Positions 1-8,045 of a DNA stretch of 22,929 nt are shown here, piece after piece; within the stretch, counting starts at the first letter, position 1; every line of letters begins with the position of its first letter. Under the pieces are notes generated by a model, which ran no database searches, was not told where the DNA came from, and saw nothing but the letters and a program-made list of their open reading frames with translations. Source of the stretch: Coptodactyla brooksi (taxonomy: Eukaryota > Arthropoda > Insecta > Coleoptera > Scarabaeidae); contig JAWQRM010000415.1 of NCBI GenBank assembly GCA_033557675.1, forward strand, positions 1 to 22,929, in the 5' to 3' direction. The position numbers were made by a program, and so were the translations under genes.

Positions 1-228
1 GATTAGAAGAGCAACAGGTACTCTTCTTAGATGAAGCAGAAAATGTTTAGAAGTCAATGGTGGTATTCTTGAACATTTAATAAAAGAACAGTAGAAATTT
101 TATTTTGCCCTATAACTTGAAAACAAATACAAATCGGATAAGAACATATGAGTTTTTTTTACATTATTGTTATGTATATAATACACTCCTGAAGTTTGGT
201 TTGTTCCTCCCCATTCACCCTGTATATG
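1..228 (+). pseudogene. 3' tail of a DDE transposase relic with terminal-repeat-like end
   Basis: With in-frame stops ignored, the first ~85 bases read like the end of an insect mariner/IS630-type transposase: RRATGTLLR, then CLEVNGGILEHL. This resembles the NGG-x-x-EHL tail common in that group. An AT-rich 3' flank follows and ends near 217-228 with caccctgtata, the style of a mariner terminal repeat next to a TA target. The rest of the element would lie left of the window. The family call is from motif memory; no catalytic residue is in view. Confidence 0.45.
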
Positions 229-760
229 TTCACTATACACAGTAGAAACACAAATGGACTAAAAATGCCTTCACATATTTATTTACAAATATGTACAATA
301 CAAAGTTAAACAAAATAGTATGTAGTCGTAAATCATCGTTTGGCGTTTCGAAAACAATTAAGTTTAAAAAGTATTTTCTATGAAAATTGTTCGTTTCTTT
401 CGAGTTACACCAACAGATTTTGTGTACATATTGACGTATCAAGATTAAAGTGCATCAAGCAGTTATTAATAAACACAGGAACAAAGGATTTTTGTCCGAA
501 TCTGTTTGTATTTTTCTTTTATTTCATGCCTCGAATTCACCTTAAAAATAGAAATTCCCCACTGACACGTTCAGTTGCTATTTTTTCTTTACACGTGTTG
601 TTTGCACTTTTCCTTTATTAGCGACCGTCAGGAATTTCAAACAAATATTTATTTTTCTACGCCATAAAAAAAAAGGACGTAAAATGATTTGCATTTTAGT
701 AAAAATATGTTGGTATAGTAACATTTTCTGGAGTTTTATATTATTTAGAATACGGTTTCC
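229..760. other. No gene recognised
   Basis: AT-rich sequence between the transposon tail and the possible last CycG exon. Short open frames occur on both strands, but none resembles a known protein. It may be CycG intron, 3' UTR or spacer. Confidence 0.4.
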
Positions 761-841
761 TTACGAACATTGTTCAACTTCAATATAACCATGACCCATA
801 TTTCCATTTTCTTTCAAAATCGTACTAAACATGTTGATGAT
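761..841 (-). CDS. CycG: Candidate last coding exon of CycG (uncertain)
   Basis: An AG at 843-842 opens a 26-codon frame (starting IINMFSTIL) that ends in TAA at 763-761, in the phase 0 required by the upstream CycG donor at 938-937. The acceptor has only a modest pyrimidine tract. The peptide lacks the basic R-L-W-x-L-S-x-R-T segment I would expect near the C-terminus of cyclin G. The true terminal exon may lie beyond the left edge. Confidence 0.22.
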   Translation of the reverse strand: MINMFSTILKENGNMGHGYIEVEQCS

Positions 842-938
842 CTCATTATGTTGCATCAGAATTGTTGTCAGAATATGAAAGGTTTACTTTCACCTCTAGA
901 TCACTGAGCCAGCATAGTTCCCACTATTTAGAACTTAC

Positions 939-1142
939 CGTACAAACACTTTGGAGTTCCACAATCACTGTTAACAAGCGCAAAATTTCAATCGAGTAGT
1001 ATGGAGATTTTGAGGGCACTTCTGCGGCCAGGAATTTTTCAATTTCATACTGTATCAAAGCTAACACTATTAAGGGATAACGAACTGATGCGCAGACATA
1101 GTGTGACATTACCACCTCAAGACGTCTTAATAGTACCTTTTT
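939..1142 (-). CDS. CycG: Cyclin G, second coding exon
   Basis: The exon starts after a strong acceptor (pyrimidine tract ending in ttatag, AG at 1144-1143) and ends at a consensus donor ACG|gtaagt (GT at 938-937). It is 204 nt, 68 codons, phase 0 at both ends. It begins KKVLLRRLEVV and carries the VRYPLIVLALIQYEIE helix, which corresponds to the PSVLAL-type helix of the second cyclin fold in animal cyclin G. The intron separating it from the first exon (1143-1201) is 59 nt. The extension upstream of GTG 1115 is open and matches the family better than a start inside the exon. Confidence 0.72.
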
Positions 1143-1201
1143 CTATAAGGAAAGGAAAAATTAAAAATATAAAATGTCGTGATGCAATGAGGAATAGTTA
1201 C

Positions 1202-1738
1202 CTGTAACATTCTAGATGAAAGTGGTTTGACGTTTAATTTAATCGCAACGCATTCGAATATACGTAAGAAGAGATTCAAGTAGCTGTAGGTAGCAATCTG
1301 TTGTTCGTTGGATTCAATATCCAGTTTTCTACGTATAATATCACACATTCTTTCCATATCGTTAATAGAGCATTTTGTTTCAGAGATGTTGATCAGTACA
1401 GCCGCGTCGGTAGGTTGCTTGTGGATCTCCGATGCGACGTAAAGACAACTAATGGAAACGCATGACAGGTACTTTTCTTGGACCTTCATCTTAGTCAGGA
1501 ACCTGTCGAAGAGGCCGACGGCCGTGAGGAAGGTCTCCGAGGGCAGGCCAAGCCAGAATTTGAGAAAACGCTGATTCCCCACCGAGACGTCCCTGGCAAC
1601 CAGCGTGGCTTTGTCAAGGCCGACAATGTTGACCTTGCATTTCTCCTCGAGACTCAGCGCCTTCTCCAGTTCGGTCACGATCTGTTTTATGTCAGCATCC
1701 GGCATGGGCCGGCTCCTTCTTTTGCCTCTTCGACTCAT
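1202..1738 (-). CDS. CycG: Cyclin G, first coding exon (cyclin box)
   Basis: Likely an atypical cyclin of the cyclin G family, which in animals links cell-cycle control, p53/PP2A signalling and chromatin. The ATG at 1738 opens MSRRGKRRSR, a basic start. The 5' leader has an in-frame stop upstream, so this is the first usable ATG. About 179 codons are encoded here. The cyclin box is clear at roughly residues 60-150: LPSETFLTAVGLFDRFL, then KMKVQEKYLSCVSISCLYVA, then SINDMERMCDIIRRKL. The family has the same order, with FDRFLxKMKVQxKxLxC as its best signature. The exon ends MLQ|gtaact in phase 0, with GT at 1201-1200. The N-terminus is short next to the long fly protein, closer to vertebrate CCNG1/2. 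Cyclin G versus cyclin I is the main alternative; G fits better. Function is inferred from family. Confidence 0.83.
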
Positions 1739-1830
1739 TTCTGGTACAAACAGTTGCGATCTATTACCTTCGACGATCAATCAGTTTGCCATGCTTCGTA
1801 CTGAATGCAAAAAACAGGAGCAGGCCCTAT
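1739..1830 (-). promoter_or_regulatory. CycG: CycG 5' leader, spliced, with a 3-codon upstream ORF
   Basis: A strong acceptor (tttctttatttacag, AG at 1832-1831) lies 92 nt before the CycG start codon, so the leader is probably spliced to a non-coding exon further right, which I could not place. The leader contains ATG-GCA-AAC-TGA (1792-1781), a minimal upstream ORF, in a different frame from the CycG start. The TGA is followed 43 nt later by the CycG ATG, so reinitiation is possible. Confidence 0.5.
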
Positions 1831-2725
1831 CTGTAAATAAAGAAATGGAAATTAACTGTTAGTCATACTGAACGGTATTTCGAAAATGTATTTTTTAAAT
1901 ACATTCGCTTAGTCACGAGAGTATTCCACCTATACTAAACACTAAAGTGCACTCAGCTTATTCACAATGTGTCTGAATGTACCTTTGGAGGGCGACAGGC
2001 GTCTGTATGACCCTATCTGTATGACCTTGCTCATGCACCGTTTCTTTCCAACTTTAATAATTCTGTTGTAGTCTAATAATTCTTTTGTTATTTCTTGTAT
2101 TAATACATAAGTTAGGGATTATAAAATGTACCTTCAAAATATTTTGGAATGGCATGTAAAAACACCCAGTAGAACTACGCAGAAATTCTTTTTAAATTAC
2201 TACGTTTTTAAAGTTATCTGAAAGTATTGAAAAAGTATTTTAAAGTAGCAATAGTCTATACAGTTCAGAGGAATTTTAAGATTCATTTACGACAATTAAA
2301 TTTAATTCTCGACAAAGAACTAACAAAAAACAATCATAAATAAAATTCCTAATGATGATCAACCTTTAAGTACTTGCATGGGGCCCCACAACTGCTATAC
2401 GTGTCAATAACTTTTTTGCTGCTTATTATTTTCACATTTACCTTCATCTATTCCTCATGCATACTATTTCGAACTAATATAACACGTTAAGTGGACGCCG
2501 ACATTGTGCCTGGCAGGTCCCACACCAGTAGTTACGTAGGTGTAAATATTTAGGTTTCAATAGTCCCAAGTAATAAATTTTTGTTTGTCGTTATGTTATG
2601 AAGAGTGTGTGGAAGTTTCTAATTACTTCCCCTAAATATTTGTGTATTTTCTGTAATTTATAAGAGACAGAATATATTATTTTGACAGTATACCTATACC
2701 TTTTACTGATACCCTACTAATCTGA
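1831..2725. other. Upstream region of CycG; no gene recognised
   Basis: Probably holds the first CycG intron, a leader exon and the promoter, but no site is convincing. The GC-richer patch around 1975-2040, with a near repeat of ctgtatgaccctat/ctgtatgacctt at about 2000-2030, is the only stretch that stands out. A cycle of AT-rich sequence follows to 2725 with no recognisable element. Confidence 0.35.
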
Positions 2726-2994
2726 AGCCATATAACACGAAATAATGACCTATGGATGACTAATGACCATATACCCAGAAAAATTCACAAAAGACTTGAT
2801 GACTATTTTGATGTTCAGCCTCAACCTGGAAAAGCTTCCACTTCAGCTACCACCGTTGGACAGAGAAAACGGTGTTATCTACGCGCTAGAGTAAAGATAG
2901 GCAAACCAAGCAGATTTGTTTGATGTGCCATAAAAATTGTTGTATTGACTGTTGCAAAAATCTTTGGACTGAATGCTTTCAGGAGAAAACTTAA
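2726..2994 (+). pseudogene. piggyBac-like transposase, C-terminal cysteine-rich end (broken)
   Basis: One frame runs from about 2726 through DLWMTNDHIPRK and GQRKRCYL to a stop in the middle of the finger. A shifted frame then reads CLMCHKNCCIDCCKNLW and ends in TAA at 2992-2994. The pattern KRCYL-x(n)-C-x2-C-x4-C-x2-C is the cysteine-rich zinc-binding tail of piggyBac-family transposases. One frameshift and loss of a cysteine (CYLR where CYLC is usual) make it a relic. The catalytic DDD domain is not visible upstream, so this is a 3' fragment. Confidence 0.6.
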
Positions 2995-3519
2995 GCACAA
3001 CGTAAGATTACTGAGGGTAAGTTGACTTCTTTTATACCTTATTTACACCTAACTAAAACACAAGATTAAAAAGAACACCATTAAACACTGATGGGGCCTC
3101 TCCGGCACCACACAAGCACTTATGTATGTAGCTAGCATGTGACTACTTAAAAGTTAATATTCATGTCTATCTAGGTAACAAGAAAAAATTATAAGTGCGA
3201 TTATGCAACCCACCTTACAGTGTTTGACAATGCAAACATGTTGCACTGTCCAATGCTATAGCATGGGCTGCTTAATATGCATTTCAAACATTTGTTTATA
3301 TATACTACAATATGTACAGATGATTTATGTCCGCCTAGTTTTTGTTCATAACTTGGTTAGTATCACTTCATATTTGTGTATCAAATTTCAAGCCGATATT
3401 TCTCATTTTAAGAAAGTTATTTTAAAGAAATCAAAAATTTAACATTTATTTAAGAGCAATACATTTTTAACTTACACCACATATAACATAATATTTAATG
3501 GGTCTTCCACAACTTTTGA

Positions 3520-3616
3520 TCAACAGATTAATTCGTTTCGGAAGCGAATCCGCCCATTAAAGATTGTTTGGTCGGACGAAAAGAAGTTCAATTTGGACGA
3601 GAATTTTTTTAACTTT
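3520..3616 (+). pseudogene. Tc1/mariner transposase fragment (SDEKKF motif)
   Basis: The plus-strand frame reads INSFRKRIRPLKIVWSDEKK then FNLDEN. W-SDEKKFNLDG is the conserved stretch around the second catalytic aspartate of Tc1/Tc3-like transposases. Only about 30 residues remain; the sequence then changes to Tigger-like transposase. It fits inside the IR/DR element and is probably its own transposase, cut by deletion or by the nested insertion. Confidence 0.6.
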
Positions 3617-4155
3617 GAAGACAAGTGCCTCTTTTCTTGGATAACGCTACGTCACGTTCTAAAGTACCTTGCCGGCCCGTGGATCAAGAAATAATTCAGA
3701 ATTTCAAATTAATTCACTGAAATTTTTTGATTAAAAAGCTTCTAACGTTTATTGACAGTGAATGCGATTTTGAAAATTCTGAAAAAAACAGAAATTTAGC
3801 CAATGCACTTATATGGATTACAGATGCTTGGAAAAAGGTATCTCCTGCTACTGTTAAGAACTGTTTTTCCAAGGCCGGATTCTCTGATGTTATCCAAGAA
3901 GATACAATGTTTGATGAAGAATACGAAATACCCCTTGCCCAATTCTTTCTTACAGTTCATAACGAAACTGTGGATTTAGATTAATATGGTTCTATTGACA
4001 GTCATGTGTCTATCGAGAGCCCTAACTTCCGTATTACAGAAATTGTTGAAGAATTGTGCAATAATGGCGAAGAACATAACTCTGACAATAGCGACGTGGT
4101 CGAATGTGATACTCCAAAATTTACTTTATCTAGTATGAGCGAATTGTGTGCAAAA

Positions 4156-4170
4156 TTAAGGGACATACAG
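4156..4170. repeat. Target-site duplication, left copy
   Basis: Fifteen bases, ttaagggacatacag, repeated without change at 4528-4542 around the inverted-arm element. Confidence 0.85.
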
Positions 4171-4213
4171 GTAAAACGAAGTCACCACTACGCCAAAATT
4201 TGTAGAGAGGATG

Positions 4214-4254
4214 CTCGGCGCATGTTTCGCTAACCAAGTTAGCATCATCAGGAG
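4214..4254 (-). ncRNA. Degenerate hammerhead core in the opposite arm
   Basis: The inverted partner of the ribozyme at 4409-4449. It keeps ctc/gag stem I, CTGATGA, the extra T, the six-pair stem II and GAAAC, but the cleavage triplet is G-C-C instead of G-T-C, so the A15.1-U16.1 pair is lost. Probably inactive or weak. Confidence 0.5.
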
Positions 4255-4408
4255 CGATGAAAGACTGAGAAAAAAACCCATTACCAAAAATGATTAACGA
4301 GGTTAAGACTACTTTGAAAAAATTCAGGAACCTTGTTACCAATGCAGTAAAACACAAAATAGCAGTTAGTAACCCCACGATGCAAAGGCTGTACCGAGTC
4401 TTTCATCA

Positions 4409-4449
4409 CTCCTGATGATGCTAACTTGGTTAGCGAAACGTCCGTCGAG
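4409..4449 (+). ncRNA. Hammerhead ribozyme core (intact-looking)
   Basis: All conserved core pieces are present in order: stem I 5' strand ctc (4409-4411), CTGATGA (4412-4418), one extra T (4419), stem II gctaac-ttg-gttagc (4420-4434, six pairs), GAAA (4435-4438), C (4439), loop gtcc, then G-T-C (4444-4446) as the cleavage triplet, and stem I 3' strand gag (4447-4449) pairing with ctc. Stem III is only A-U plus C-G, as in the minimal hammerheads of Penelope-like elements. The extra base after A9 is unusual but has been described in a viroid hammerhead. Activity is not shown by sequence. Confidence 0.6.
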
Positions 4450-4527
4450 CATCCCCTCTACACATTTTGGCGTAGTGGTGACTTCGTTTTACTTGGTTAC
4501 AAAGCCAAAGGTTCCAAACCCTCAACT

Positions 4528-4542
4528 TTAAGGGACATACAG
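4528..4542. repeat. Target-site duplication, right copy
   Basis: Matches 4156-4170 at all 15 positions. The Tigger-like transposase frame continues after it. Confidence 0.85.
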
Positions 4543-4756
4543 AATTGTTTATTGTGCAATAATGATGGTGAAATTTTTATGGATGTTTCTCGAATTTTAC
4601 TCACATGTGAAGCTGTAGTTTTTAAATTGAAGCTAAAAAAATTAAAAAAAAAACAAATTATGTTTTTTCGTATAAATATGTTGTAATAATATGTATAAAT
4701 AATGAACATATATATTATCTATTATATGTCTACATATATCTATATGTATATGTATA

Positions 4757-5094
4757 CAGCGTGTTTAAGATAAGAATGTCTATCATGGGGATCTCAGAAA
4801 CGGTAATAGATACAGCAACGGTTAAATGGAGAAAAAGTTGCCAAATTTTGGGAGCTAAAAAATGACATTAATAAATCCCCCTATTAGTTTTGGTTTTCGA
4901 GTTATTTTGAAAAAAACCAAAATTTTTGATTTTTGTTTTTCAAAATAACTCAAAAACTAAAACTGACAGGGAGGATTTGTTAATGTCATTTTTTAGCTCC
5001 CCAAATTCGGCAAGTTTTTCTCCATTTAACCGTTACTGTATCTATTACCGTTTCCGAGATCCCCATGATAGACATTCTTATCTTGGACACACTG
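4757..5094. mobile_element. 338-bp fold-back MITE with near-full-length inverted repeats
   Basis: Left end cagcgtgtttaagataag and right end, inverted, cagtgtgtccaagataag, with TA on both sides (4755-4756, 5095-5096). The two ~165-bp arms are nearly identical in inverted order and meet with almost no spacer around 4925, so the whole element folds into one hairpin. No coding capacity. TA target and CAGYGTG ends fit a Tc1/mariner-powered MITE. It sits in the AT-rich 3' end of Tigger copy 1. Confidence 0.85.
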
Positions 5095-5820
5095 TATATG
5101 TATTATCTATAATATGTATAATATGTCATGCATTAACATAGTTTTAATTCTTCGTATACATATGTGTATTTATATAATATTTACTTAATAAAATGACGAA
5201 AGAAAAACCTACCAATTACGACCACCTTTATAATAATTTTTCTAATTAATCGGATGCACATCAGAATTTATTTGATATTCTCTCTTGTTTTTAAATTTAG
5301 TGTTTGTAATATTTTTCACAATATTAAAATCACAATATATTAATTTCGAGCTATTCTTGACAATCCTCGTCTACCTGCATAAATCGGGTCACTATGACCC
5401 GAACGACTACAAGTGTATTGTAAAACTAAGGAAAACAGCAGGGTTAAATAAATGTTAAATTTGTTATGTGGATGTAAATCACCTTTACGCTTTGAAACGT
5501 TCAATTTTTGATTTTTTAAATTAACTTTCTTCAAACGAGAGATATCAGCCTGAAATTTTATACACAAATGTGAAAGCATAATATATAATTGTCATAAAAA
5601 TTTCACCCGGATCGGTAGATTACTAACCAAGTTATGCACAAAGAATTAAGTGGACGTAAATTATCTTTATATACTGTAGAATAGATCACAGAATTGTAGC
5701 GTACGTTTAACCCTTAATCACTACCGTACTTAACAAGCCTCACATCGGATTCCGTAACTCCTTTGACTCCAACGCCAAAGAAATAAACGTAAAGACAAAA
5801 AAAACTGTATTTGCTATAGA

Positions 5821-5943
5821 ATTTAGTGCTGATATGCTGTGGTTGTTGCTTAAGTACAAACGTTTCTCCATCCTTTGCTGATGGTTAACACCAATGAAAC
5901 ACGTTTGTACTTAAGCAACGATCACGACATGTTAGCCCGGAAT
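5821..5943 (+). other. Long imperfect hairpin, better paired as plus-strand RNA
   Basis: Core arms gttgcttaagtacaaacg (5845-5862) and its exact inverse (5902-5919), spacer 39 nt. Pairing continues outward 24 more positions on each side: 15 Watson-Crick, six G-U in plus-strand RNA, three mismatches. The spacer holds an inner ccatc/gatgg hairpin (5868-5872, 5880-5884). It is not part of any element I recognise. It may be a decayed MITE or a structured transcript such as a miRNA-like precursor. Confidence 0.55.
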
Positions 5944-7169
5944 ATCTGCTAGGTATACATGTAAACCAAATGGGGTGATGCAACAAAATGACGAAATTGG
6001 TAATAAAAGTTAGGAAAAAAATGAGTGGGCATATATTGAATGAAACAATTAAAAGAGACAAGTGCTAACAGATAAATTCATGACAAAATTTCACAATGAT
6101 TTTAATGTTTAATTTTTATGTAAAACAAGTATTAGTTTGATTGTAAGATAAACAAATGAAGAGATAAATAAAGACTAAAACTAACTGAATTTCACGAGAG
6201 TGGATTAACAAACAAAAATCCTTTGTTGAAGTGTCAACCAACATTAAATGAAAATTTTGTTAAATGAAATAAAACCATCACTCACCCGGATGCTTTGGGG
6301 TTGATAAAATGATTATACTTCTCCTGTTAAATTGTTTGTGTTACTGCGTAGTATAAAAGAAGCACGCTTGAAAACAACTTGACTCGTAGAGATGTCGTAT
6401 AAAACTGGTTAGTAGCTTACGCAACCGTTATACTCTAGAAACCTACAGATCCTTTGCATAAGGCTCAAATTCCTTTGCGGTGGTTTTGCTATTACGTCGT
6501 TAGAGGACACCAATGTCTCTAGAATTAAGGGCAGCACAAATTCAACTTCTATTTCTACAACTCCTATTACCACCCTGCTATCGTTTTTGTTACTTCACTG
6601 ACGACCACCAGTCACGACCGCCTACTACAAATTTTGTAATAAGCGATAACCCGTTTTAAAATTTCTAAACTTGTTTAAACACGTTAACACCCCCCCACCC
6701 CAGCAAAGATGGCCATTTGTAAGAGTTTCGAAACAATCCACCGTAATCTAGGGCAAATAATACCGATAAACCGTAAGTATACGGAAACTCCTAGGAAACG
6801 CGATTAAATTTTTAATTTTAACTGAACGCAATCGAAGTACGTTTTCGAAATATCAAAACGTAATTGTGCAAACAATTAATCATCACCTTGATTATATAGA
6901 TAACTTAGTTTTACTAAGATTTTTAATAAACATTTCTTGTAAAATGCGTAGTCATTTGTTTTGCGGTTTTAAGTATATCAAATCGATAAATCTTGAAATC
7001 AAAAATATTTTTCAGAAACGATGCGTATGTATATGCACATTTATATATGGCGCTAACGTTTTAGCGTCATCTGTCGGCTGATATTTTTACAAATATTTTA
7101 AACGTCAAATTTAAATATTTGTAGGTAGCGAAAATACTTTAATAATTATGTAATCTCACCAGAAATCTT
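5944..7169. other. No gene recognised
   Basis: AT-rich, no convincing coding frame. A short run of C (6690-6700) and scattered direct motifs are present, but no terminal repeats, transposase motifs or tRNA-like sequence. It may contain transposon debris too old to name. Confidence 0.4.
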
Positions 7170-7224
7170 CATATATTCGCCTTCGTGACAAAGTTAAACA
7201 GTTGTCACAACTGCACTAGGTCTG

Positions 7225-7590
7225 GGAAATAACTACTCGTTGCACGTTTTGCTAACCCAAATAGCATCATCAGGAACGATGATAGACTAAATACCAATCG
7301 ACTTACGATACTATTTACGTTAAAAAGGCGACGCGTCATTACCATGACACAATTAATTAGGAGGCAATTAAGCATTTCCTTACCTTACCCCCACCCCATT
7401 ATTACGGTTCCACCCCGTACAGAGGTTCCCCTCCCAATTTCTAATAGGCCTAAAGAAGGCAAAGGGCTAATACCATTCAGCAATGTATTTAGGTTAATAA
7501 ACTAGGTATGGTAGAATTAAGAAAATAATAATACGGGTTGGCAGATTAATATTTAGTGTTTCATCATTCCTGATGACGCTCTACCAGTGT
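7225..7590. mobile_element. Degraded inverted-arm element related to 4171-4527
   Basis: Left arm gttttgctaacccaaatagc then atcatcaggaacgatgatag (7240-7280) and right arm gtttcatcattcctgatgac (about 7558-7578) are inverted. The hammerhead core on the minus strand near 7240-7265 keeps CTGATGA but has AAAA for GAAA and a shortened stem II, so it is dead. The copy in segment B (7795-7835) has CTAATGA instead. This shows the hammerhead element is a small family. Confidence 0.5.
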
Positions 7591-7610
7591 AGTTGTGATA
7601 ATTGTTTATA

Positions 7611-7711
7611 CAGTAAAACCTGTGTTAACAGCCACCTGAGGTAACAGACAGTTTCAAAGTTCCCCGAATCGACTATAAGGAAATTCCCATATACGAAAAC
7701 AATATGGTTAT
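7611..7711 (+). mobile_element. Solo left end of a pogo/Tigger-like element
   Basis: Starts cagtaaaacctgtgttaaca after TA at 7609-7610 and matches the left end of the element at 8046-9150 for about 100 bp, then gives way to the next duplication unit. It is the first copy of the duplicated Tigger end. Confidence 0.6.
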
Positions 7712-8045
7712 TTTCCATATATTCGCCTTCGTGACAAAGTTAAACAGTTGTCACAACTGCACTAAAACTGTAAAATTTAAAAAAAAATACTCGTTGCACG
7801 TTTTGCTAACTTGGATAGCATCATTAGGAGCGATGATAGACTAAATACCAATTGACTTATAATACTATTTATGTTAAAAACGCTTTACCCCCACCCCATT
7901 ATTACGGTTCCTCCCCGTACAGCGTTTCCGCTCCCCATTTCTAATAGGCCTAATGACGGCAGAGGGCTAATACCATTCAGCAATGTGTTTAGCTTAATAA
8001 ACTAGGTATGGTAGAATTAAGAAAAGTAGTTGTGATAATTGTTTA

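Larger units (their letters stand above)
4171..4527 (+). mobile_element. Inverted-arm retroposon-like element with hammerhead core and tRNA-like end
   Basis: This is flanked by a perfect 15-bp duplication, ttaagggacatacag, at 4156-4170 and 4528-4542. The Tigger copy at 8046-9150 has the uninterrupted site at about 8279-8293 (taagagacacacag, then tatttattctgcaataac). The element has two ~96-bp arms in inverted orientation (4171-4271 and 4397-4492), about 125 bp of unique centre, and a 35-bp tail only on the right. The right arm carries a hammerhead-ribozyme core, a pol III A-box-like tggcgtagtgg (4468-4478) and a weak B-box-like ggttccaaacc (4510-4520). The long variable target duplication points to reverse-transcriptase-primed insertion. 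Non-autonomous Penelope-like element or ribozyme SINE are the best candidates. Confidence 0.6.
3628..4680 (+). pseudogene. pogo/Tigger-like transposase, C-terminal half (broken)
   Basis: The frame starting near 3633 reads LFLDNATSRSKV, the D-N-A of the second catalytic residue of CENP-B/pogo-type DDE transposases. PVDQEIIQNFK (usual form LQPLDQGIIRNFK) follows; the P-x-NTTSLLQ stretch between them is missing. LLTFIDSECDFE and DAWKKVSPATVKNCFSKAGF are next; the second is a strong Tigger signature. Stops at 3718 and 3982 and the loss of the N-terminal DNA-binding and first-D regions make it dead. At codon level the frame stops at the insertion (4170) and resumes after it as NCLLCNNDGEIF. Confidence 0.7.
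3617..5228 (+). mobile_element. pogo/Tigger-like element, copy 1 (truncated, twice interrupted)
   Basis: Similar over most of its length to the element at 8046-9150, but without either terminal repeat. The left part is transposase coding sequence. The right part (about 4543-4755 and 5097-5228) is the 3' end of the element, ending near attacgaccacctt, which also occurs near the end of copy 2. It is interrupted by a 357-bp element at 4171-4527 and a 338-bp MITE at 4757-5094. It lies inside the Tc1-like element. Confidence 0.6.
3308..5676. mobile_element. Tc1-like element with IR/DR-type ends, carrying nested insertions
   Basis: The left end (caatatgtacagatg... at 3308) and the right end (same motif inverted, ending 5676) are imperfect inverted repeats of roughly 200 bp, flanked by TA at 3306-3307 and 5677-5678. 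Each repeat holds two related ~30-bp motifs containing tttacrtccac: outer at about 3308-3340 and 5646-5676, inner at about 3463-3498 and 5452-5492. This resembles the IR/DR layout known for some Tc1-like elements. The left repeat has lost about 50 bp present in the right one. Between them are a transposase fragment and a Tigger-like copy with two further insertions. Confidence 0.6.

Noticed and set aside
340..621. Plus-strand open frame of 93 codons near the left edge
   Set aside because: Low-complexity AT-rich translation, no family likeness, no splice or start context.
1478..1862. Two overlapping plus-strand open frames
   Set aside because: They lie antisense to the CycG cyclin-box exon and leader; composition follows the CycG codons.
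5383..5402. Palindrome cgggtcactatgacccg as an operator or element end
   Set aside because: Short and isolated, inside the decayed right part of the Tc1-like element; no second copy in the window to support a function.
6866..7081. Plus-strand open frame of 71 codons
   Set aside because: No recognisable motif, AT-rich composition, no conserved splice sites around it.
7240..7265. Active hammerhead in the related copy
   Set aside because: GAAA is AAAA, stem II is reduced and the cleavage triplet is lost; likewise the copy near 7800 has CTAATGA.
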